Source: Desulfocarbo sp964620595 (GTDB lineage: Bacteria > Desulfobacterota > Desulfarculia > Desulfarculales > Desulfarculaceae). Taken from it: DNA of 64,000 nucleotides. The notes beneath the pieces are model-generated. The model was not told the DNA's origin. It did not search any database and saw nothing but the letters and a program-made list of their open reading frames with translations. Each line of letters starts with the position of its first letter. The stretch's first letter is position 1. A program made the translations under genes and the position numbers. Shown here piece after piece: positions 8,234 to 17,051 of this stretch. Location of the stretch: positions 1 to 64,000 of the forward strand of contig CAZUHP010000011.1 of NCBI GenBank assembly GCA_964620595.1. Direction: 5' to 3'.

Positions 8234-8920
8234 TCAGAAGCCGAAGCTGAACTGGAGGCCCATCACCCACTCGTTGCCCGGATCCACCGTTCCGGAGAGG
8301 CTGTCCTCGTAGAAGTAGCTCAGCTCGGGACGCAGGCCGATGCGCTCGGTGAGCTGGTAGGGCGCGGCCAGGTAGGCGCCCCAGCGGCGCAGGGCGTCAT
8401 AGCGGGTGCCCGCGCTCCGGGCCGAGGAGCTGCCCGTGGAGGCATAGACCCGGCCCCCGCTGGAGCCGGTCCCGCCGACAAAGGCGTTGGCCTCGCTGTA
8501 GCCGCCGCCCAGGGTAAGGGCCAGGGGACCGGTGCGCCACTCCAGGGCCAGGTAGCCGCCGGTGTTCTCCGGGTTGCGCTCGGCCACCTCCTCGCCGAAC
8601 ATGGGGCCCGCGCCGCGCAGGCCGATGGAGGAGGACTTGAAGCGGGTATTGAACCGCTGCCGGTCGGCATTGGGGGAGGAGGTGTAGGGTTTGGCGAGGT
8701 CCTCCAGGCTCCAGTTCAGGTCGCCGGTCCGCCGGGGATCGTCGGCGGACACGTAGCCGTCGGGGCCCTGGCCAAAGAGGGAGAAGCGGGACCACTGGTA
8801 GGCACCCGCCGCAGCCACCTGGACGGGGCCCGCGGCCGATGCCGAGGGCGCAGACCCGGCCCCTGCCGGCACCGCCAGGGCCAGCAACAGGGCTGTCATC
8901 ACGGCCGTCACCCAACGCAC
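8234..8920 (-). CDS. Outer-membrane beta-barrel protein
   Basis: This 228-residue precursor has a signal peptide (first about 22 residues, cut probably near AGAGSA). The rest alternates polar and hydrophobic residues as in transmembrane beta strands, and it ends GLQFSFGF with the C-terminal Phe expected for Bam-assembled outer-membrane proteins. Aromatic girdle-like segments (YLALEWRTGPLALTLGGGY, LRPELSYFYED) support a small barrel of perhaps 8-10 strands. The start is GTG at 8920 with GGAGAAGG upstream. It is a single gene; its specific substrate is unknown. Confidence 0.7.
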   Translation of the reverse strand: MRWVTAVMTALLLALAVPAGAGSAPSASAAGPVQVAAAGAYQWSRFSLFGQGPDGYVSADDPRRTGDLNWSLEDLAKPYTSSPNADRQRFNTRFKSSSIGLRGAGPMFGEEVAERNPENTGGYLALEWRTGPLALTLGGGYSEANAFVGGTGSSGGRVYASTGSSSARSAGTRYDALRRWGAYLAAPYQLTERIGLRPELSYFYEDSLSGTVDPGNEWVMGLQFSFGF

Positions 8921-9108
8921 GGCTTACCTTCTCCCCTCTGCCTCTCTACACTACATCCGGTCCGCGCGGCCCCGGCATACCCCCTCCCCCCCCGTCCCAG
9001 GGCACACCAAACCCCGCGCGCACCAACGCCATCTAAATGTAGCATAAAAAGCCAGGGGCGATAAATGGAAAAGTTCGGCTTGGCAGGGAGTTGCCCAGCC
9101 CCCCGCCC

Positions 9109-9870
9109 TCAGCCCAGGATCAGGCGCTGGGGGTCCACCTGCCGGCGCAGGATGGCAAGCTCATCCTCGCTGGGGGCCGGGGCCTCCTCCGCGCGGGAGA
9201 TATCCACCTCAAAGCCGGTGTTTTCGGCAACTTGCGCCGGGTCCACCCCGGGATACACCTGGGCCAGGTACATGCGCTTGCTGTCCTGGTCGAACTTCAT
9301 CAGCCCCAGGTTGGTCACCACGGCCAGGGGACCGCCCCGCTCAAAGCCCGCCTGTCGGCGCGAGTCGCCGCCCGCCAGCCACCCCGGGCTGGTGAAGTAG
9401 TCCAGCTTCTCCACAAAGCGGCGCTTCTCGTGCTGCATGAAGATGATCACGCCATAGGCCAGGCTGGCCGCGTCGCAGGCCCCGCCCGAGCCGGGGAAGC
9501 GCACCCGGGGACGGCGGTAGTCCCCCAGCACGGTGGAGTTGATGTTGCCAAAGGGGTCTATCTGGGCCGCGCCCAAGAAGGCGATGCTGCGCAGGCGGCG
9601 GTGGCCCAGGATGGAGAAGGCCTCGATCAGCCCTGAGTTGAGGGAGGTGCCCGCCATCACCCGGGGGTCGGCCACGGCCAGGGGCAGCTCGTCCAGGGAG
9701 GGGTCTATGCCCCCGGTCTCGAAGAACACGGTGGCATCCGGCGCGTGTACCCGCTTGGCCACCGTGGCCGCCAACATGCTGAGGCCGGTGCCCGCGAACA
9801 GGACATCACCGTTGCGGACCAGCCGGCCCGCGGCCAACGCCATCATCTCTTTGTTGGTGTATGTGCTCAT
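9109..9870 (-). CDS. CoA-transferase beta subunit (GctB-like)
   Basis: This 253-residue protein belongs to the family I CoA-transferase beta subunits related to glutaconate CoA-transferase GctB. FFETGGID places a Glu (E51) where GctB has its catalytic glutamate, so a real transferase is more likely than the glutamate-free IpdB-type hydrolase. GSGGACDAASLAYG and the end VDPQRLILG are typical. It is the last gene of the GntR-TAXI-TRAP cluster, 42 bp after the alpha subunit. The likely job is moving CoA to the acid imported by the TRAP system; the acid itself cannot be named. Confidence 0.85.
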   Translation of the reverse strand: MSTYTNKEMMALAAGRLVRNGDVLFAGTGLSMLAATVAKRVHAPDATVFFETGGIDPSLDELPLAVADPRVMAGTSLNSGLIEAFSILGHRRLRSIAFLGAAQIDPFGNINSTVLGDYRRPRVRFPGSGGACDAASLAYGVIIFMQHEKRRFVEKLDYFTSPGWLAGGDSRRQAGFERGGPLAVVTNLGLMKFDQDSKRMYLAQVYPGVDPAQVAENTGFEVDISRAEEAPAPSEDELAILRRQVDPQRLILG

Positions 9871-9912
9871 GCCTTTTCTTCCGAAAGGCCGGGGATGCGC
9901 CCCGCCCTCTCC

Positions 9913-10890
9913 TCATCGCCGGTCCAGGCCCTTGGCATAGCCCAGCACCGGGTCCGCCTTGATCCGCAAGAGGTCCTTGACCCCGATCTTGGCCAGGTAG
10001 TCCTCGTGGCTCTCCGGCCCCAGGACCCATTCCTCCAGGTACTCCTGGAAGCCCTCGTCGCTCTGGGCCATCTGGCCGTACAGCTTCAGGTGGCGGGGGT
10101 CGTAGTCATAGTAGTAGTGGCAGGCAGTGGGGTGGGCGCCCCACTTGAGGGGCACCACCGCGTCCACCAGAAAGGGCGGCAGGGAGTTCTGGTCCGGGTC
10201 CTGGCGGATGAACCCCCGGGGCACGATGTCCTCGCAGGTCACGATGACGCGGTCCGCGGCCCGGGCCTGCTCCAGGTCGGCGAAGGTGAGGCCCTTGATA
10301 CGCACGGTGCCGTCCTCGCCCACGTACTGGGCGTGGACCAGGGCCACGTCCGGGGTGAGGGCGGGCAACAGGATCACCCGGTCGCCGGGGCCGTTGAAGG
10401 GGTTTTCGATCACCGCCAGCTTCTTGGAGGGCACCTTGCCCTGGCCGCGGTCGGCCGGGTCGAAGCCCTCCTTGCGTACCAGGTCGGTCTCCAGGCCGCT
10501 CTTGGTGGCCATGAAGGGCAGGCCCATGGCCCCGGCCAGGAAACGGAGGCTCATCTGGTAGTTGGAGTAGTCCTCTATCTTTATCTCGCCCCGCTGCACC
10601 GCCTGGCGGAAGCGGATGCAGGTGGGCGCGAAGCGGCCGGTGCCGCCGTAGGCGATCTCCAGGCGGCTCACGCAGCCGGCGCCGATCAACAGGTCCATGG
10701 CCTGGCCGTGGGAGTGGCAGACCAGGTAGAGGTCCTTGCGGCCGGCCCGGATTATCTCCCGGGCCATGGCCATGGGGTTGCGGCTGACGGTGAACCCGCC
10801 CAGGGCGAGCTGGGCGCCGTCCGGTATGAATCTCTCCACCGCCTCGGCGGCGGTCATCAGTTTGTCGGCCAGGCCGTTGTCTTGACCCAT
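9913..10890 (-). CDS. CoA-transferase alpha subunit (GctA-like)
   Basis: The 325-residue protein matches alpha subunits of glutaconate/3-oxoacid-type CoA-transferases: DGAQLALGGFTVSRNPMAMAREIIRAG at the start, VDLLIGAG-like and YGGTGRFAPTCIRFRQAVQRGEI in the middle, and LLPALTPDVALVHAQ before the C-terminal part. It should form a heteromer with the beta subunit 42 bp downstream. It follows the TRAP permease on the same strand, so uptake and activation appear co-expressed. The GctA-like group also includes steroid-ring hydrolases (IpdA), so the substrate could be a larger carboxylate. Confidence 0.85.
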   Translation of the reverse strand: MGQDNGLADKLMTAAEAVERFIPDGAQLALGGFTVSRNPMAMAREIIRAGRKDLYLVCHSHGQAMDLLIGAGCVSRLEIAYGGTGRFAPTCIRFRQAVQRGEIKIEDYSNYQMSLRFLAGAMGLPFMATKSGLETDLVRKEGFDPADRGQGKVPSKKLAVIENPFNGPGDRVILLPALTPDVALVHAQYVGEDGTVRIKGLTFADLEQARAADRVIVTCEDIVPRGFIRQDPDQNSLPPFLVDAVVPLKWGAHPTACHYYYDYDPRHLKLYGQMAQSDEGFQEYLEEWVLGPESHEDYLAKIGVKDLLRIKADPVLGYAKGLDRR

Positions 10891-10965
10891 GTCGATCCTC
10901 GCTGAAGGTCCCGGCCGGCTTCCCGGCCGGGACCCCGGTAAACACCTCTAGGAGCGGGCGGCTTT

Positions 10966-13089
10966 TCAGGCCGCGCCCGAGGCCGCCTGATGGGGAAGGG
11001 GCCTCAGGCCGGCGGGCTTGTGCACGATCTGGAGGATGACCACCAGGGCGAACAAGGCCAGGCCCACTGCATCCAGGCTCCAGATGGGGATGTCGCTCAC
11101 CCCGGGCAGGAACCAGACCCCGCCGGGCGGCAGCTTGATGTCAGGCCAGAACATGGCGGCCGAGCCCAACACCAACAGCACGGTCTCCAGCCAGGTGGCC
11201 CGGCGGATGAGGTAGCGCTCCAGGGCGGCGGCAAAGCCCACCAGGCCCAGGCCGGTGGTGAGCATGGTCATGCCCACCTCCCAATGCCACAGCTCGTAAT
11301 GGGGACCCATGCCCAGCAGGGGCCGGTAGGCCATGACGATGGGGATGATGTAGAGCCCCTTGGCCAGCTTCCAGGAGGTGAAGGCGGTCCGCATGGGGTT
11401 GGCCCCGGCCACCCCGGCCCCGGCAAACGAGGCCAGGCTCACCGGCGGGGTCACGTTGGCGTCCTGGGAGTACCAGAACACGATCATGTGGGTGACCAGA
11501 AGGGGCACCCCCATGTCCAACAGGGCCGGGCCGGCCAGGGTGGCCAGCACGATGTAGCTGGCGGTCACCGGCAGGCCCATGCCCAGCACCAGGGAGGCCG
11601 CACCGATGAGCAGGATGGCCAGCACCTTCACCCCGAAGGACAGCTCCAGCACCAGGCTGGAGAACTTGAGCCCCATGCCGGTGAGCCCCACCATGCCCAC
11701 GATGATGCCGGCCGCGGCGCAGGCCACCGACACCATGATGGCGTTGCGGGCGCCCTTTTCCAGGGCGTTGAGCAGCCCCTTGAACTCGCTGGCCGCGAAC
11801 CGGCCGGCGCCCACCCTTTCCTCGGAGGCGGCGGGCAGTTGGGAGTTGCGGTAGGCCGTCTTCACCGCATTGGCCAGGACCGAAGTGGCGAAGATGGAGA
11901 TCACCGCCACGAAGCCCGACATCATGGGCGAGTAGTTCATGACCAGGGCGGCCACCAGGATGCCCACCGGGATCAGGAAGTGGAGCCCCTCGAGCAGGGT
12001 GGCGCCCATCCGGGGCAGGTTCTCCTTGGACTGACCCACCAGGCCGTATTTCTTGGCCTCGAAGTGCACGAACAGCAGCACGGTGAGGTAGTAGAGCACC
12101 GCGGGCACCAGGGCGATCTTGATGATCACCAGGTAGCTGGTGTTGGTGAACTCGGCCATGAGGAAGGCGCCGGCGCCCATGATGGGCGGCATCAGCTGGC
12201 CGCCGGTGGAGGCGGCGGCCTCGATGGCCCCGGCCACGTGGGGCCGGTAGCCCACCTTTTTCATCATGGGGATGGTGAAGGAGCCGGTGGCCACCACGTT
12301 GCCCACCGCCGAGCCGGAAACCGAGCCCATGAAGCCCGAGGCGATGACCGCGGTCTTGGCCGGGCCGCCGGAAAAGCGCCCGGTGAGGGCGTAGGCGATG
12401 TCGATGAAGAACTGCCCCCCGCCGGTGGACTCCAAGAAGGCGCCGAACAGCACGAAGATGAACACGAAGGTGGCGGCCACGTAGATGGGCACCCCGAACA
12501 CGCCCTCGGTGGTCAGCCACAAGGTGGTGGCGATGCGCTCGATGCTGTAGCCCTTGTGGGCCAAAAGGTCGGGCACGAAATCACCGTGCCCCACGTAGGC
12601 GTAGAGGATGGCCACCAGGCAGATGCCGGTCATGATATTGCCGATCACCCGGCGGCAGGCCTCCATCACCAGGATGATGCCCACCATGCTGACGTACAGG
12701 TCCATGGAGGACCAATCACCCTGGCGTGCGAATATCTCGTCCAGGTTGTAGACGATGTAAAAGGAACAGTAGAAGGCCAAAAGGGCCAGCAGCACGTCCA
12801 GGAAAAACCAGAAATTAAGCTTGTCCTTGCGGGCGCCGGCAAAGGCGGGCCGCAAAAGAAAGGTGAGCGCCAAGATGGCGGCCAGGTGGACGGAGCGCTG
12901 AACCATGGCGGACAGGGCGATGAGGCCGGCGGTCCAAAGCTGGTAGAGGCTCAGGCTCACGGCCAGCACCGATACCACCTTGGCCATGAGGCTCACCAGG
13001 GCCAGGTTGGCGTCCGGCGCGGGGCCCTCTGGCAGGCGGGTCACCTTGGGCTGGCTGGAGTCGCTTTGGGGTTTGTGGTCGGGGGACAT
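10966..13089 (-). CDS. TRAP transporter fused 4TM/12TM permease (TAXI type)
   Basis: This is a 707-residue integral membrane protein in which the small (DctQ-like) and large (DctM-like) TRAP permease subunits are fused, as is usual for TAXI systems. Typical large-subunit stretches are GAFLESTGGGQFFIDIAYALTG, GNVVATGSFTIPMMKKVGY, AAASTGGQLMPPIMGAGAFLMAE and LGMGLPVTASYIVLATL. It would import a carboxylate using a sodium or proton gradient together with the TAXI binding protein. The ATG at 13089 is preceded by the end of the DUF1850 gene, which overlaps by 49 bp. Confidence 0.9.
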   Translation of the reverse strand: MSPDHKPQSDSSQPKVTRLPEGPAPDANLALVSLMAKVVSVLAVSLSLYQLWTAGLIALSAMVQRSVHLAAILALTFLLRPAFAGARKDKLNFWFFLDVLLALLAFYCSFYIVYNLDEIFARQGDWSSMDLYVSMVGIILVMEACRRVIGNIMTGICLVAILYAYVGHGDFVPDLLAHKGYSIERIATTLWLTTEGVFGVPIYVAATFVFIFVLFGAFLESTGGGQFFIDIAYALTGRFSGGPAKTAVIASGFMGSVSGSAVGNVVATGSFTIPMMKKVGYRPHVAGAIEAAASTGGQLMPPIMGAGAFLMAEFTNTSYLVIIKIALVPAVLYYLTVLLFVHFEAKKYGLVGQSKENLPRMGATLLEGLHFLIPVGILVAALVMNYSPMMSGFVAVISIFATSVLANAVKTAYRNSQLPAASEERVGAGRFAASEFKGLLNALEKGARNAIMVSVACAAAGIIVGMVGLTGMGLKFSSLVLELSFGVKVLAILLIGAASLVLGMGLPVTASYIVLATLAGPALLDMGVPLLVTHMIVFWYSQDANVTPPVSLASFAGAGVAGANPMRTAFTSWKLAKGLYIIPIVMAYRPLLGMGPHYELWHWEVGMTMLTTGLGLVGFAAALERYLIRRATWLETVLLVLGSAAMFWPDIKLPPGGVWFLPGVSDIPIWSLDAVGLALFALVVILQIVHKPAGLRPLPHQAASGAA

Positions 13090-13634
13090 TGCTCTTTTGC
13101 TCCAACGGTGGGGGAAGCGTGCAGCGGGAAGAGCCGCAGCCACAGGCTGCGCAGCAGGCTGACCGGCCGGGCCGCTATCTCCACCGGCCGGCCCGGCACC
13201 AGGGCCGACAGGTTTATGCGGCCGCCGGGCCAGAGGATGGTGTGGTCCACCCCCGGGCTGCCCACCCGGAGCACCATGCGGCCCACCGGCATGTGGATGT
13301 CCTCCAAAACCTGGAAGCCATCCCGCATCACATGGCGGCCGTGCCCCGGCCAATGGCCCATTCCCGCGTTAAAGCTTACGAAGCGCTCCTCCTCGATGTA
13401 GATGCGCCCCTGGGAGTCTACGCTGTGCTCTTCCCAGATAGGCTTGTGGTTCACCGAGTGAAAGTAATGCAGGGTGAACCTTTGCCCCTCCTCCAACGGA
13501 ACCGCCAGCAGGGGCTCCCCCCCCGGTACAAGGGTCACCCTTAGTTCAAAGCCGCCGGGCAAGAGCGCGGCGACAAGCAGGGCGAGGGCCAGCCCGGCCA
13601 AGGCATACAGGACGAGCCGGGCTGGCCGCTTCAT
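13041..13634 (-). CDS. DUF1850 protein of TAXI-TRAP operons
   Basis: The predicted 197-residue protein has one N-terminal membrane segment (about 8-27) and a periplasmic domain with LHYFHSVNHKPIWEEH, a pattern found in DUF1850 proteins (HS-x-x-x-x-x-x-E). These proteins are nearly always encoded next to TAXI-TRAP permeases, as here, and are thought to be accessory components; their exact role is unknown. The C-terminal about 16 residues overlap the permease start in another frame and are Pro/Thr-rich. Confidence 0.8.
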   Translation of the reverse strand: MKRPARLVLYALAGLALALLVAALLPGGFELRVTLVPGGEPLLAVPLEEGQRFTLHYFHSVNHKPIWEEHSVDSQGRIYIEEERFVSFNAGMGHWPGHGRHVMRDGFQVLEDIHMPVGRMVLRVGSPGVDHTILWPGGRINLSALVPGRPVEIAARPVSLLRSLWLRLFPLHASPTVGAKEQCPPTTNPKATPASPR

Positions 13635-13637
13635 TTC

Positions 13638-14615
13638 CTAGCCCTTGGGCACCAGCTTGGCGGGGACCGCGATGCCCTTTTCCTTCAGGTACTTGATGGT
13701 GCCCGGATGCAGCGGGATAGGCGACTGCTTCACCGCGTTCTCCGGGGTGGTGTACTTGGCAAAGGGATGGATCTTCTGCATGTAGGCGTTCTGCTCAAAG
13801 AGCACCTTGACCAGGTTGTAGACCAGGTCGGTGTCCAGGGAGGCCTGGCAGATGATCACGTTCCACACGCTGATGGTGGGCGTGGGCTTGTCCACCCCGC
13901 GGTACACGCCGCCCTCCAGGGTCCAGGCGGAGTAGAAGCCATAGGCGTCCGTCACCTTCTTCTGCTGCTCGGGGGTGAAGGAGACGATCTCGATGTTGTG
14001 GGTGGTGGCCAGGTCCATGATGGAGCTGGTGCCCGGCGCCACTACCCAGAAACCGGCGTCGATGGTGCCGTCGCGCAGGGCGTTGGCGCTCTCGTTGAAG
14101 GAGAGCCGGCGCACCTTAAAGCTGTCCAGGGGGATGCCCAGGGCCTTGAGCACCAGCTCGGCCATGAAGGCGGTGCCCGAGCCGGGCGCGCCGATGGAGA
14201 TGGTCTTGCCCTTGAAGTCGGTCACGTTCTTGATGCCCGAACCCTTCAAGGTCACGATCTGCAGGATGTTGGGGTACATGGTCGCCATGGCCAGGATCTT
14301 CTGCGGCTTGCCGGCGAACTTGCCCTTGCCGTAGTAGCCCTGGAAGGCCACGTCGCCCATGATCTCGCCGATCACGGTCTCGCCCTTGTCGGCCAGCTTG
14401 GTGTTCTCCACGCTGGCGCCGGTGACCTCGGCCACCGCCTTGACGCCGGGCACATACTTGGACCAGATCTCGGCCAGGCCGCCGCCGTAGGGGTAGTACA
14501 CCCCGCCGGTGCCGCCGGTGCCGATGGAGATGAAGGTGGTCTTGGCCGCCGCGGGCATGGCCAGAGCCAGGGCCAACGCGGCGCATACAGCCAGAATAAG
14601 GCTAAAACGTTTCAT
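13638..14615 (-). CDS. TAXI-family TRAP solute-binding protein
   Basis: The 325-residue precursor has a Sec signal (cut near MPAAA-K) and the TAXI fold motifs: SIGTGGTGGVYYPYGGGLA near the mature N-terminus, GASVENTKL and GAPGSGTAFMAELVLKALGI. It captures the substrate in the periplasm and delivers it to the fused permease downstream. The ATG at 14615 has GGGGAGGG upstream. Only 3 bp separate it from the DUF1850 gene. TAXI substrates are mostly carboxylates or glutamate-like compounds, which fits the CoA-transferase at the operon end. Confidence 0.92.
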   Translation of the reverse strand: MKRFSLILAVCAALALALAMPAAAKTTFISIGTGGTGGVYYPYGGGLAEIWSKYVPGVKAVAEVTGASVENTKLADKGETVIGEIMGDVAFQGYYGKGKFAGKPQKILAMATMYPNILQIVTLKGSGIKNVTDFKGKTISIGAPGSGTAFMAELVLKALGIPLDSFKVRRLSFNESANALRDGTIDAGFWVVAPGTSSIMDLATTHNIEIVSFTPEQQKKVTDAYGFYSAWTLEGGVYRGVDKPTPTISVWNVIICQASLDTDLVYNLVKVLFEQNAYMQKIHPFAKYTTPENAVKQSPIPLHPGTIKYLKEKGIAVPAKLVPKG

Positions 14616-14638
14616 TGCGGTATCCCTCCCCTATGCTC

Positions 14639-15082
14639 TTACTTGCTCATGGTCTTGACGATCAGCTCGACCGCCCCGGCCTTGTGGCCCATACCCTTGA
14701 CCGGGTACTTGTAGGTGGCGGTGGCGCCGGGCTTGACCAGACCCTTCTTGGTCTTGCGGGGAATCAAGCCGCCCACGGCCTTGCCGTTGTCCAGGAAGAT
14801 GTTGACCCGGTAGCGCTGGGGCTCCTTGGACACGTTCTTGATCGTAACCAGGAAGTACAGCGAAGGCACCTTCTTGTACTTGGCTATGTAGCAACGGAAG
14901 TCCGTCACCTCGGCCTCGGGCGCGATGGAGTAGGTCAACTTCTCCTTGGGCGCGCAGGCGAAATACTCTGGAGACGCCTTGGCGCTCTTTTGGGGCACGC
15001 TCTGGCAGCCGGCGGCCAGCAGCAGACCGGCCAGGGCCAGTACGGCCATGGTCACCCAAATGACCCCTTTCGCTTTTTTCAT
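14639..15082 (-). CDS. Small predicted lipoprotein
   Basis: The product has 147 residues with a lipoprotein signal and lipobox LAAGC. I prefer the ATG at 15082 because GGAGGG lies 6 nt before it; an ATG five codons upstream is possible. The mature part has an immunoglobulin-like beta-sandwich look (YFLVTIKNVSKEPQRYRVNIFLDNGKAVGG...LVKPGATATYKYPV), as in FxLYD/DUF-type periplasmic proteins. It lies between the GntR regulator and the TAXI binding protein on the same strand, so it may belong to the uptake operon. Function unknown. Confidence 0.65.
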   Translation of the reverse strand: MKKAKGVIWVTMAVLALAGLLLAAGCQSVPQKSAKASPEYFACAPKEKLTYSIAPEAEVTDFRCYIAKYKKVPSLYFLVTIKNVSKEPQRYRVNIFLDNGKAVGGLIPRKTKKGLVKPGATATYKYPVKGMGHKAGAVELIVKTMSK

Positions 15083-15179
15083 GTCTTCACCCTCCATGCT
15101 CAGTTACTAAAACCAAAGAGAGGGGTGCCGTCCAAGCCGGGGCGGCGCCCCGTCCCACCCTGGGTTGCCTCGAAAAAGG

Positions 15180-15926
15180 CTAGCCGCCGCCTCCCCACAG
15201 CGTCTTCACCTCTATGCCCATGCGCTGGTAGCGGCTGTGAAGCTGGGCCAGATCGCCCTCCACCAGCTCGCGCGCCTCCTGGGCCCGGCCGGCCTTGATG
15301 GCCGCCACGATGCGCTTGTGGTAGGCCAGCACCGCCTGGCTGGTCTCTATGCTGAGGCGCCCCTCCAGAGCCTTGATCAGGATGGAAAGCACCGTCTCGC
15401 ACAGTACCGACAGAAGCGGGTTCTGGGCCAGGGCCACCAGCCGGCGGTGGAACTCCAGGTTGGCCGCCCTGAGCGCCTGGGAATCGTCGTGCGCCTCCTC
15501 GGCCAGGGCCACGATCTCGTCCAGGGACTCCAGGCCCTCCGGGGTGGAGCGCTTCACCGCCATCTCCGCGGCCGGGGCCTCCAGCATGAGCCGCAGCTCG
15601 AACAAGTTGTCCAGGGAGACGGCCCCGGCGGCCAACAGGTTGCCGATGCTGGTGGAAAGCGGCTTGTCATAGTCGGTGCTCACAAAGGTGCCGCCGCCGG
15701 CCCCCTTTTGCACCCGCAGGATGCCGGCCAGCTCCAGGGTGCGGATGGCCTCCCGCACCACCACCCGGCTCACCCCGAACTGCTCGGCCATCTCCCGCTC
15801 CGAGGGCAGGCGCTGGCCCTCTTCCAGGGAGCCGGAGAATACCTGCTCCCGTATAGCCTGGGCCACCTGCTCATAGGCCTTGCGGCGCTTGGGCAACGGG
15901 GAGATGATGGAGCCGGGTGTCGCCAT
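15180..15926 (-). CDS. GntR/FadR-family transcription regulator
   Basis: This 248-residue protein has an N-terminal winged helix-turn-helix of the GntR type (about 18-85; LPSEREMAEQFGVSRVVVREAIRTLELAGIL) and a C-terminal FCD domain (about 100-225; LFELRLMLEAPAAEMAVKR, LEFHRRLVALAQNPLL, H-x-x-I near 205), the ligand-binding module of the FadR subfamily with a metal-carboxylate site. It heads the minus-strand uptake and CoA-transferase cluster, so it probably controls it in response to the imported acid or its CoA ester. A candidate operator lies just upstream (15977-15998). Confidence 0.88.
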   Translation of the reverse strand: MATPGSIISPLPKRRKAYEQVAQAIREQVFSGSLEEGQRLPSEREMAEQFGVSRVVVREAIRTLELAGILRVQKGAGGGTFVSTDYDKPLSTSIGNLLAAGAVSLDNLFELRLMLEAPAAEMAVKRSTPEGLESLDEIVALAEEAHDDSQALRAANLEFHRRLVALAQNPLLSVLCETVLSILIKALEGRLSIETSQAVLAYHKRIVAAIKAGRAQEARELVEGDLAQLHSRYQRMGIEVKTLWGGGG

Positions 15927-15976
15927 GCCACCTTCAGGAAGAAGAGAAGTCTTGTCTGTGCACTGGGAATTGGACT

Positions 15977-15998
15977 AAGGTTAGCCCATAGCTACCTT
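15977..15998. promoter_or_regulatory. Imperfect inverted repeat, candidate GntR operator
   Basis: AAGGTTAGC and GCTACCTT face each other across about 5 nt, 51 bp upstream of the GntR regulator start. One base is missing from perfect symmetry. The position in the gap between divergent transcription units fits an autoregulatory site. No experimental or comparative support is available here. Confidence 0.35.
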
Positions 15999-16089
15999 GT
16001 AGCCAGACTGCCACAAGTACCACCCCCCTTGTCAAGCCCTTTCCCTCAACTCCTTGACCACCCGCCCGGCCCAGCGTAAAAACAGGGGC

Positions 16090-16560
16090 ATGTCTGATGC
16101 CTCCCGCAACCCAGCCCCCGCGCCTGCTCCCTGGCGCCGGGGTTTCGCCAATGGCCTGGAGCGCGGCCGCACCCTGGCCTGGTTTCTGCTGAAAACCATC
16201 CTCCCCCTCTACGTCGCCACGGAAATATTAAAAGTTTCCGGTCTGTTATCCTGGATATCCAGCTTCCTGGCCCCGGTGATGGGCCTTTTCGGCCTGCCGG
16301 CCGAGGCCGCCGCGGTGCTCACCGCCGGCTTCCTGGTGAACCTCTACGCCGCCGCCGCGGTGGCCGCCCCCCTGGGGCTGAGCAGTGCCCAGGTCTCGGT
16401 CATCGGCCTGATCCTGGGCATATCCCACTCCCTGGTGGTGGAGGGCGCGGTGGTGCGCGGCCTGGTGCCGGGGCGCCACTGGCACCTCACTGCCCTGCGC
16501 CTGGGCCTGGGGCTTGCCTCGGGCTGGGTGCTGGCCCAGGTCCTGGCGGTGGCGGCATGA
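16090..16560 (+). CDS. Nucleoside-recognition (gate) domain membrane protein, part 1
   Basis: This 156-residue protein has about four membrane segments and resembles the nucleoside-recognition/gate domain also found in SpmA, SpmB and FeoB (LLKTILPLYVATEILKVSGLLSWISSFLAPVMGLFGLPAEAAAVLTAGFLVNLYAA; later LILGISHSLVVEGAV). I prefer the ATG at 16090; a TTG start 12 codons earlier is possible. It overlaps the next gene by ATGA, and the two probably form a heteromeric membrane complex. Transported substrate unknown. Confidence 0.75.
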   Translation: MSDASRNPAPAPAPWRRGFANGLERGRTLAWFLLKTILPLYVATEILKVSGLLSWISSFLAPVMGLFGLPAEAAAVLTAGFLVNLYAAAAVAAPLGLSSAQVSVIGLILGISHSLVVEGAVVRGLVPGRHWHLTALRLGLGLASGWVLAQVLAVAA

Positions 16561-17051
16561 GCGCCTATCTCGCCCTGTTGCCCGGCGCGGTCCTGGACGG
16601 CCTCATCCTCTGCGCCGAGATCATGGCCATCGTGCTGCCCCTCATGGTGGGCTATGAGATCGCCAAGGCCTACGACCTGTTCGCCCGGCCCTGGAAGGGC
16701 GTGGGCCCGGTACTGGCCCGCCTGGGCCTGGGGCCGGGCGCCCTGGTGCCCCTCTTGGCCGGCATCTTCCTGGGGCTCCTCTACGGCGCGGGCATTCTCC
16801 TGGCCATGAGCCGGGAGGAGGGCCTGGAGCGCGGCGAGCGCCTGGCCCTGGCCGTGTTTCTGGTCACCTGCCACGCGGTGGTGGAGGACACCGCCATCTT
16901 CATGCTCCTGGGCGGCAGCGCCTGGCTGATGCTCCTGCCCCGGGTGGCGTTGGCCGTGGCACTCACCGCCTGGCTGGCCCGACGGGGGGCGACGGGGGGG
17001 CAGGCGACGGGGGGCGACGGGGGGGGGCAGGCGACGGGAATAAGGGGGTAG
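16557..17051 (+). CDS. Nucleoside-recognition (gate) domain membrane protein, part 2
   Basis: The second half of the gate pair is 164 residues with MVGYEIAKAYDL, GIFLGLLYGAGILLA and FLVTCHAVVEDTAIFMLLGG, mirroring the first protein. The natural end is probably around ALTAWLARR. The last about 22 residues (G, A, T, D, Q-rich) are translated from the GGGGGCGAC repeat, which has run into the reading frame before a stop is met. The start overlaps the upstream stop (ATGA). Confidence 0.75.
   Translation: MSAYLALLPGAVLDGLILCAEIMAIVLPLMVGYEIAKAYDLFARPWKGVGPVLARLGLGPGALVPLLAGIFLGLLYGAGILLAMSREEGLERGERLALAVFLVTCHAVVEDTAIFMLLGGSAWLMLLPRVALAVALTAWLARRGATGGQATGGDGGGQATGIRG
16979..17045. repeat. G-rich GGGGGCGAC repeat inside the 3' end of a gene
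   Basis: Runs of five to seven G alternate with CGAC and CAGGCGAC units across the last codons of the gate-domain gene. The repeat is on the same strand as the gene and adds a Gly/Ala/Thr-rich tail to the protein. Confidence 0.8.

Noticed and set aside
8055..8270. Small protein with DLASVVTERDS on the minus strand
   Set aside because: It is coded by the duplicated 60-bp element and the G-rich repeat, overlaps the barrel gene start-to-end region and lacks a credible start.
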